From: Streptomyces sp. NBC_01304
Lineage (GTDB): Bacteria > Actinomycetota > Actinomycetes > Streptomycetales > Streptomycetaceae
Assembly (NCBI RefSeq): GCF_035975855.1
Contig: NZ_CP109055.1
Span: 6,262,001 to 6,326,000, forward strand
Direction: 5' to 3'
DNA: 64,000 nucleotides
The position numbers and the translations under genes were made by a program. A model generated the notes under the pieces. That model saw nothing but the letters and a program-made list of their open reading frames with translations. It did not search any database and was not told the DNA's origin. Shown one piece after another: positions 42,736-48,162 of the stretch; position 1 is the stretch's first letter, and each line of letters opens with the position of its first letter.

Positions 42736-43377
42736 ATGATGCGCGACGGAGTCAGCAAGGTCCGCAACGTCATCGGGTCGCTCCTCGCTCTCGCCGGAGC
42801 GACGGCCGCCGTCTGGAGCCCCTTCCGTGCCTGGTACGACGGCCGTCACGGGCGTGATTACCGCTTGGACGAACTCTTCTCCCGCGCCGGAGTCACGGAC
42901 GCCAAGGCTCAGCTCTTCGCCTCCCTCTTCCTGCCGTTCCTCTTCGCGGCGGTGGTCACGCTGGCGGGGATCCTGCTGCGCTCGCGCCTGCTGATCGCCC
43001 TGGCGGGCGTCGTCGTACTGGGCTTCACCATCCTGTGGATGGTGCGGCTCGGACAGGCGCAGGGCTCCCTGACGGTCGACGGCGACGGCCGCGGCGTGGA
43101 CGTGGGCGCCGCGAACGCCTTCGTGGGCGGGGCGGTCCTGCTGCTCGCGGCCCTGTTGATGGCGGGGCGCCGCAAGCGGGTGCGTGCGCAGGCCTCTGGC
43201 GAGCCGGAGCAGTATCAGGCGCCGGAGCCGGAGCAGTATCAGCCGCCGGAGCCTGATGTCGCGCCGCCTCCTCCTGCGTACGACGGCCCGCCCACGCTGG
43301 ACGGGATGCCGTCGCCGCCTGCCTCTCCCTCGGCGGAGGCTCAGCCTCCTGCTTGGCAGCGGCCGCCGCAGCAGTAA
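42736..43377 (+). CDS. Membrane protein with Pro/Glu/Gln-rich tail
   Basis: A 213-residue membrane protein. Four hydrophobic segments (NVIGSLLALAGATAAVW, LFLPFLFAAVVTLAGILL, LIALAGVVVLGFTILWMV, ANAFVGGAVLLLAALLMAG) are followed by a cytoplasmic-looking tail rich in Pro, Glu and Gln with two repeats of PEQYQxPEPE. An exact AAGGAGGT lies 8 nt before ATG 42736. Function is unknown. Confidence 0.82.
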   Translation: MMRDGVSKVRNVIGSLLALAGATAAVWSPFRAWYDGRHGRDYRLDELFSRAGVTDAKAQLFASLFLPFLFAAVVTLAGILLRSRLLIALAGVVVLGFTILWMVRLGQAQGSLTVDGDGRGVDVGAANAFVGGAVLLLAALLMAGRRKRVRAQASGEPEQYQAPEPEQYQPPEPDVAPPPPAYDGPPTLDGMPSPPASPSAEAQPPAWQRPPQQ

Positions 43378-43419
43378 TTGCGATGCTGTGTACGGGATGC
43401 GCTGGATAGCCTCCAGCGC

Positions 43420-43734
43420 ATGTCACAGCTTTCACAGCAGCCCGTGCAACTCGTCATCCAGATAACCGCTCTGCCGGGGCGCGGAGGCGACCAGATCGCT
43501 GCGTACAAGCGCCTGGCCCCTCTCGTACGGGCCGAGGACGGCTGCCTCCAATACGACCTGCACCAGGTCGCGGGCGATCCCGACCGCTTCGTCCTCATCG
43601 AGCGCTGGTCGTCGCGAGCCGCGCTCGCCGCGCACGACGCGACCCCGCACATGATCGAGGCCGACGCGGCAAGCCCGGCGTTCCGGGCGGGACCCGCGGA
43701 GGTCATCGAGCTTGACCCCGACCCCTTGGCCTGA
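43420..43734 (+). CDS. Antibiotic biosynthesis monooxygenase (ABM)-domain protein
   Basis: A 104-residue alpha/beta-barrel ABM protein. Segments VQLVIQITALPGRGGDQIAAYKRL, AEDGCLQYDLHQVAGDPDRFVLIERWSSRAAL and HDATPHMIEAD follow the family pattern. Members include quinol monooxygenases and cofactor-free oxygenases. It is short and stand-alone, so a role in quinone or reactive-compound metabolism is likely but not specific. Confidence 0.85.
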   Translation: MSQLSQQPVQLVIQITALPGRGGDQIAAYKRLAPLVRAEDGCLQYDLHQVAGDPDRFVLIERWSSRAALAAHDATPHMIEADAASPAFRAGPAEVIELDPDPLA

Positions 43735-43739
43735 GGCCC

Positions 43740-43770
43740 TTATCCGTTATCCGTTATCCGTTGTCCCGTT
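43740..43770. repeat. (TTATCCG) tandem repeats
   Basis: Three exact 7-bp TTATCCG copies (43740-43760) are followed by two diverged copies. They lie between convergent genes and may be slippage-derived. Confidence 0.8.
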
Positions 43771-44218
43771 ATCCCGGGAAGCGCTGCACGTACCGCCGCT
43801 GCCAGGGCGTCTCGACGGCGCGCGGGTCGTAGTTCTCCCGTACGTACGCCACGGCCTCTTCGGCCGGCACCCCGTCGAGCACGGCGATGCACGCGAGCGC
43901 GGTCCCGGTCCGCCCCCGCCCGCCCGCGCAGGCCACCTCGACGCGTTCGCCGGGGGCCCGCTCCCACATCTCGGTGAGCAGGGCCCTCGCCTGGTCGCGG
44001 TCGCGGGGGAGGCGGAAGTCGGGCCAGGGGAGCCAGGTTTGGGGCCAAGGGGTGAGCGGGGGTTGCTTGCCCAGGAGGTAGAGGGCGTGGGTCGGGGCCT
44101 GCGCCTCGGGTCCCTCGGGCAGGGGATGGCGCAGGCCTCTGCCTCGGATCAGCCTGCCGGAGGGGAGGCGTAGGACGCCGGGGGTTTGGGGGGACCAGGT
44201 GTCCGTTGTCGCTGTCAC
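43769..44218 (-). CDS. Protein-tyrosine-phosphatase-like protein
   Basis: A 149-residue protein with a phosphatase P-loop-like segment, EVACAGGRGRTGTALACIAVL, near residue 95. The CX5R signature is present (C-AGGRG-R) and retains the catalytic Cys and Arg. The preceding His of HCX5R is Ala. An Asp in the PWPDFRLPRDRDQA loop may be the general acid. Similar small Streptomyces proteins are annotated as protein phosphatases. GTG 44218 overlaps the stop of the DUF397 gene (GTGA). Catalytic competence is uncertain. Confidence 0.75.
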   Translation of the reverse strand: MTATTDTWSPQTPGVLRLPSGRLIRGRGLRHPLPEGPEAQAPTHALYLLGKQPPLTPWPQTWLPWPDFRLPRDRDQARALLTEMWERAPGERVEVACAGGRGRTGTALACIAVLDGVPAEEAVAYVRENYDPRAVETPWQRRYVQRFPG

Positions 44219-44394
44219 TGTTGTAGGGCTTGGATCAGGGCGGCCCAGGCGGTGGGCGCTGTGCGCAGTACGGCTTGGGGGGTGTCGCTCTCTCGGCAGA
44301 GGATGTGGCCGTCCTGGGCGGTGGCCAGTTCCACGCAGTCGGAGTTCACGTCTCCGCTGCTGAAGCTCGACTTCTGCCAGACGAGTGCTGTCAT
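44215..44394 (-). CDS. DUF397-domain protein
   Basis: A 59-residue protein with the DUF397 pattern: LVWQKSSFSSGDVNSDCVELA, then ILCRESDTPQAVLRTAPTAWAALI. In Streptomyces these are paired with an upstream XRE/DUF5753 regulator, as here, and are thought to form a BldB-like or toxin-antitoxin-like module of regulatory character. ATG 44394 has GGGGG upstream. ATG 44406 would overlap the regulator stop as TGATG. Confidence 0.87.
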   Translation of the reverse strand: MTALVWQKSSFSSGDVNSDCVELATAQDGHILCRESDTPQAVLRTAPTAWAALIQALQQ

Positions 44395-44405
44395 CGATAC
44401 CCCCA

Positions 44406-45296
44406 TCACAGGACATAGAGCATGTGCTGGACGAGCCTGAGCGAGTCCGCCTCTGTATAGGACACGTGTGCGGGCTCGGGGTCAAGTGGAGGCAGCGCGG
44501 CGGAGCTGAGGTTCTCGAAGGTCCGCGCGTACTCGGCCAGGTGCGCTGTGTCCCCCAGGCAGAGGGACGACACCGGATGCTCCACGTAGACCGTGTTCAG
44601 CTGGGGGACCGAAGCCTCGAAAATGCTGAACGGCACGCCCCTCACCTCGGGATTGGCCTTGGCTTTGAACGGCAGGAACTGGATTCGTACGTTGGGCAGT
44701 TCGGCCGCGACGAGTAGATGCTCAAGTTGGCGGCGCATGATCGCAGCTTCCACGAACCCCATGTGCAGGGCGGCCTCGTGAATCACGGCGTGCAGCATGG
44801 GTGGGTTGCTGCTCGTCAGCACTCGCTGGCGCCGAAGGCGGAACTCGACCTGACGCTCGAAGGCCTTCAGGTCTGATTCGGCGGTCGGCGCCTGAAAGAG
44901 CGCCCGCGTGTATTCCTCGGTCTGCAAGAGCCCTGGGATGTACAGCCACTGGAAGGTGCGGTGAGCCAGGGCGGAGTCCTCCAGCTCGGCCAGATCCAGG
45001 GCGCGCGAGTCCATCACCTTCCGGTACTCGTGCCACCAGCCCCGCCCTGATGCGTTGCCCATGGCGACCAAGGCCTCGATATAGGGCTTGTCTTGGCAAC
45101 CATATTTCGCGGCGAGGGTTCGCAACTTTCCCTCTGGGATGGCTGTTCGAGCTCGCTCGATGTGGCCAAGATGTGGGCCGCCCAGTCCGACTGCGGCGCC
45201 CGCTTCCCCTGCCGACAGCCCACTCGCATCGCGGAGTTTGCGTAGCTCTTGCCCCAAACGGCGTTGCCGCTGCGTTGGGTTGGTGCGAAGGCCCAT
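44406..45296 (-). CDS. XRE-family HTH regulator with DUF5753
   Basis: A 296-residue regulator. The N-terminal helix-turn-helix (residues about 14-70: LGQELRKLRDASGLSAGEAGAAVGLGGPHLGHIE) is followed by the DUF5753 domain (WLYIPGLLQTEEYTRALF, FRLRRQRVL, HAVIHEAALHMG, VRIQFLPF). It forms the usual pair with DUF397. GGAGGGAG precedes ATG 45296. The ribosome-binding site is clear, and the gene is divergent from the HATPase at 45529. Confidence 0.92.
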   Translation of the reverse strand: MGLRTNPTQRQRRLGQELRKLRDASGLSAGEAGAAVGLGGPHLGHIERARTAIPEGKLRTLAAKYGCQDKPYIEALVAMGNASGRGWWHEYRKVMDSRALDLAELEDSALAHRTFQWLYIPGLLQTEEYTRALFQAPTAESDLKAFERQVEFRLRRQRVLTSSNPPMLHAVIHEAALHMGFVEAAIMRRQLEHLLVAAELPNVRIQFLPFKAKANPEVRGVPFSIFEASVPQLNTVYVEHPVSSLCLGDTAHLAEYARTFENLSSAALPPLDPEPAHVSYTEADSLRLVQHMLYVL

Positions 45297-45528
45297 GTGT
45301 GACTCCCTCCAGGACACGCGAAGTCTGCCTGTTGATGGGGGAGTTGGTCCACTCGATCGAGGGCAATGTCGTCGAACCGGTTGCTTTGCTAAACCCTCTA
45401 TCCCTAGCGTCGAAGACGTACCGCCCAACCGGCAACCCGGGACGGAAGCGCACCGAGGCCTGCCCAGGCTCGACAAAGCCACCCCCGAACCGCCCGGCCG
45501 GGCACCCGGTGACGCAAGGAGGCCCACC

Positions 45529-45954
45529 GTGTCCTACCGCAGCAGCGAGTTCTCGCTCGTCTTCCCGCCCGACCCTGCCTGGGTCCGCGTCGCGAGGGAG
45601 GCGGTACGGGCGGCGGCGCACCACTCGGGGATAGGCGAACTGGACGACACCGCCGCCCTGTTGACCTCAGAGGTCGTCACGAACGCGGTGATCGCCTGCC
45701 AGGGCGGTCGCTGCGACGCCCCGGTCGCGCTGCACGCCCAGTGGGCCGCGCCGGGCAGCCTCCACGTCCTCGTACGGGACGCCGCCCCGGGGTTCCCGGT
45801 CCAGAGGGCGGCCCCGCCGGACGAGGAGGGCGGGCGAGGCCTCCATCTCATCGGGGCCTGCGCCACGGAGTGGGGGGTGTGCCGGCATGGGGCGGGGTCG
45901 GGGAAGGCGGTGTGGTTTCAGCTGGGCGGTGGCGGGGCGGCTTCTGGGCTTTGA
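45529..45954 (+). CDS. Anti-sigma-factor-like HATPase_c protein
   Basis: A 141-residue RsbW-type ATPase domain. The N box is LLTSEVVTNAVIACQGG, and the G box region is EGGRGLHLIGACATEWGV. It is a second copy of this protein class in the window, only distantly similar to the one at 7837. AAGGAGG lies 7 nt before GTG 45529. It is often found next to XRE/DUF397 modules, which is the case here, so it may act in the same switch. Confidence 0.88.
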   Translation: MSYRSSEFSLVFPPDPAWVRVAREAVRAAAHHSGIGELDDTAALLTSEVVTNAVIACQGGRCDAPVALHAQWAAPGSLHVLVRDAAPGFPVQRAAPPDEEGGRGLHLIGACATEWGVCRHGAGSGKAVWFQLGGGGAASGL

Positions 45955-45964
45955 GGCCTTGAGG

Positions 45965-46160
45965 TAACTGCTCAACTGCCTGATTGCGTGGCTGGGGTGG
46001 GTGGGTGGTTGCGCGGACCTCCGTCTCTTTCGTTGTCGGCTGCGGGTGTTCGGTGGCTGGCTTTCCCCAACTGATGTCAGTACGGGGCCCAGGGGGAGAA
46101 GTCCCGGCAACGGAAGAGGTGGGGGCAGGGCAAAGACGAAAGACAAAGACCGCAGCGAGA
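45965..46160. repeat. Left arm of a large inverted repeat
   Basis: It begins AACTGCTCAACTGCCTGATT and runs about 195 bp. Its reverse complement is found at 46910-47092 with about 90 per cent identity by eye. Translated, it yields GCADLRLFR and VSTGPRGRSPGNGRG. The edges were aligned by eye only. Confidence 0.82.
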
Positions 46161-46905
46161 GAAGGGGATGGAGGGGGTGGGCGAAGGCTCGGAGGGCGGG
46201 CGAGGGAAGGGGGTGGGCGAGGGCTCGGAGGGAGCGGGCGAAGGTTGGGCTTGGGGGCGGGCGAGGGCTTGGGGGTGGGCGGGGGTTCGGAGGGCGAGCG
46301 GGGGCTCGGAGGGCGAGCGGGGGGCCTAGTGGGGGAAAACGGGCAACAGAACCACCACAAAAGGGGCACTCTCGGGCCCCATTCCCCCCACTAAGCCTCC
46401 AGACCCCGCCCTCCGCCGCCTCGTAGCGGGAAAGAGGCTCACCTAACGGGCAAACCGGGCACCCCGACGCCACCTTCCGCACGGCCAGCCCCAGCCTCCC
46501 GGTCCCGGGCTCGCGTCTCCCCCTCCCGAGCTCACACTCCCAGCCCCGGGCCCGCGCTTCCCCCGTCGGGCCTGCACTTCCCCGTCCCGGGCCCGCATCC
46601 CCCTCTTGAGCTCGCACTCCCAGCCCCGGGCCCGCACTTCCCCGTCCCGAGCCCGCATCCCCCCACCGGGCTCGCGTCTCCCCCTCCCGGGCTCGCACTC
46701 CCAGCCCCGGGCCAGCGCTTCCCCCGCCGGGCCCGCACTTCCCCGTCCCGAGCCCGCACCTTCCCCCGCCGGGCCCGCACTTCCCCGTCCCGAGCCCGCA
46801 CCTTCCCCCGCCGGGCCCGCACTTCCCCGTCCCGAGCCCGCACCTTCCCCCGCCGGGCCCGCACTTCCCCGCCCCGAGCCCGCGCCTCCCCCTCCGTCCC
46901 CTCCC
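46161..46905. repeat. Low-complexity interior of the inverted-repeat structure
   Basis: The left part (46160-46330) is G-rich with units such as GGGCTCGGAGGGCGAGC. The centre has TAGTGGGGG at 46328 facing CCCCCCACTA at 46385. The right part contains a 42-bp tandem repeat whose first half is GGGCCCGCACTTCCCCGTCC, with three exact copies (46729-46770, 46771-46812, 46813-46854) and a partial fourth. I can support no protein gene. Confidence 0.7.
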
Positions 46906-46909
46906 CTCG

Positions 46910-47092
46910 CTGCGGTCTTTGTCTTTGCTCTTCGCCCGCCTCTTCCGTTGCCGGGACTTCTCCCCCTGGGCCCCGTACTGACAGCAATTGGGGAAAGCCA
47001 GCCACCGAGCACCCGCACTCCGCGACGAAACAGACGGAGGTCCGCGCAACCACCCACCCCCACCAGCCACGCAATCAGGCAGTTGATCAGTT
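46910..47092. repeat. Right arm of the large inverted repeat
   Basis: The complementary partner of the left arm. It ends CAGGCAGTTGATCAGTTGC, and the GGCCCCGTACTGACAGCAAT and GCGTGGCTGG-type blocks are shared in inverted form. Together the arms bracket roughly 1.13 kb. Confidence 0.82.
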
Positions 47093-47340
47093 GCCCCTAC
47101 CTCGGCGGGGCACGCCGGGAGTGCGGCCGGAGGTCGGGCGCAGGCTTCGGCGCGTACGTCGCGCAGGCGATTGGGCGGGAGCGGGCGCCGCGAGTTCGTG
47201 GGCTCGGCTGTTGGAGCGCGGCCCGGGCGCCGAGGCCGACCTGGCGGCAGGCGTCGGGGCGGACAGGGGCTGAGGCCGCACGGTGACGGGCAAGACGGTG
47301 GGCCTGGTCCTGACATCGGACCGCCGCGTCGAGGTCGTGA
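47093..47340. other. Intergenic region without a recognised gene
   Basis: About 250 bp of high-G+C sequence next to the right inverted-repeat arm. Frames are open on both strands by composition alone. A short plus-strand frame ends at 47369 and looks protein-like (TGKTVGLVLTSDRRVEVVIS) but is preceded by an in-frame stop. It may be a gene remnant. Confidence 0.45.
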
Positions 47341-47520
47341 TCAGCCGGCGTGCTGGTCGTTCGGGCTGACCGGCAGGTGGTTGTCCAGCGGCGACAGCGG
47401 CGAGCTGTTGTCGAGCGGGGGCATCGGCAGGTGGTTGTCGGCGGACGCCGGGGTCGCAGCCCCAGCCGCAGCGGCGGCAACAACGGCACAGGTGACGAGG
47501 ATCTTCTTGGCGCGGGTCAT
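47341..47520 (-). CDS. Small secreted peptide with DNHLPxxP repeats (AfsS-like tail)
   Basis: A 59-residue precursor. A Sec signal peptide (MTRAKKILVTCAVVAAAAAG, cleavage near ATPASA) leaves a mature chain of about 32 residues: DNHLPMPPLDNSSPLSPLDN then HLPVSPNDQHAG. The motif D-N-H-L-P-x-x-P occurs twice, with a degenerate LDNSSPLSP between. This is the same pattern as the D-N-H-M-P-x-x-P repeats of AfsS, encoded 180 bp away. AGGAG lies 5 nt before ATG 47520. It is probably extracellular; its function is unknown. Confidence 0.8.
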   Translation of the reverse strand: MTRAKKILVTCAVVAAAAAGAATPASADNHLPMPPLDNSSPLSPLDNHLPVSPNDQHAG

Positions 47521-47698
47521 TCCAACTCCTAGTGCGGGGCAGACGTCCAACGCCGAGCGACGCTAGCGGCAAGTGGGTGCGAATGTTCGAACTCTTTGAG
47601 TGATACCCGACATCGGTTGACACGAACTCGACCGGACATGCATCGGCCGCGGCGGCTCCCCCTCCGCGCCGCCGCGGCCGATCCCCGTACAGGAAGGT

Positions 47699-47875
47699 CT
47701 ACTTGGCCGGCGGGGCCGGCATGTGGTTGTCCATCGTGGTGATGTCCGCGGCCTTGGGCTCGCTGGGCATGTGGTTGTCCTGCGGCTTGTAAACCGTCTT
47801 GTCGGCCGGCTCGCTGGGCATGTGGTTGTCCTGCGTGGTGATGTCTTCGGCCTTGGGCTTCTTCTGCTCGGTCAT
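47699..47875 (-). CDS. afsS: AfsS-family small regulator of secondary metabolism
   Basis: A 58-residue protein with three repeats, DITTQDNHMPSEP, TVYKPQDNHMPSEP and DITTMDNHMPAPP. These match the T-x-x-D-N-H-M-P repeats that define AfsS, the transcription target of AfsR that stimulates actinorhodin and undecylprodigiosin production in S. coelicolor. It is short, acidic and cytoplasmic (no signal). GGGGAG precedes ATG 47875 at 8 nt. It lies just downstream of afsR in the same direction, separated by an AfsR-box-like repeat and a hairpin. Confidence 0.93.
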   Translation of the reverse strand: MTEQKKPKAEDITTQDNHMPSEPADKTVYKPQDNHMPSEPKAADITTMDNHMPAPPAK

Positions 47876-47922
47876 GGCTTGAGCTCCCCTGTTGTATGAC
47901 CTGTGTCGGTGACGATGGATCG

Positions 47923-47968
47923 GAACGCCCGTCCAGCAGCTCCCCCGTGGGCTGCCGGACGGGCGTTC
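47923..47968 (-). terminator. 17-bp hairpin between afsR and afsS
   Basis: GAACGCCCGTCC at 47923-47934 pairs with 47957-47968, then after one mismatch five more pairs surround a 10-nt loop. It lies 48 bp upstream of the afsS start and below the AfsR-box-like repeat. It may end afsR transcription or act in the afsS leader. Confidence 0.65.
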
Positions 47969-48054
47969 AGGAGCCGTACACCCTAGCGGTTGGGCTCCTC
48001 GCCAGACCGTCTGCCCCCCGACGCGACGGTTCGACAAGGAAGAGCTTGCCGGTC

Positions 48055-48076
48055 GGCGATAAACGAACGATGAACG
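48055..48076 (-). promoter_or_regulatory. AfsR/PhoP-box-like 11-bp direct repeats upstream of afsS
   Basis: On the minus strand the units CGTTCATCGTT and CGTTTATCGCC are contiguous, 8 of 11 positions identical. Two 11-bp GTTCATC-like repeats are the pattern recognised by AfsR and by PhoP in Streptomyces. They lie 180 bp upstream of the afsS start. Confidence 0.6.
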
Positions 48077-48162
48077 TCCGCGCAGAGAGACGGAGCCATC
48101 CCGTGGGTGGTTCCCGTCGATTGCCTTACAGATGTGCGGAGGTGTCCAAGGCGGGACGGGTT

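Noticed and set aside
46729..46888. Regular 42-bp repeats, considered as a CRISPR array
   Set aside because: The copies are contiguous with no unique spacers and no cas genes are near.
46606..47286. 226-codon plus-strand frame across the inverted-repeat structure
   Set aside because: It is built from the 42-bp repeats and the right arm, with a repetitive Pro/Ala/Arg sequence and no ribosome-binding site.
47283..47369. Short plus-strand frame with protein-like end (TGKTVGLVLTSDRRVEVVIS)
   Set aside because: An in-frame stop lies just upstream, so at most 28 codons are open. It may be a remnant but cannot be called a gene.
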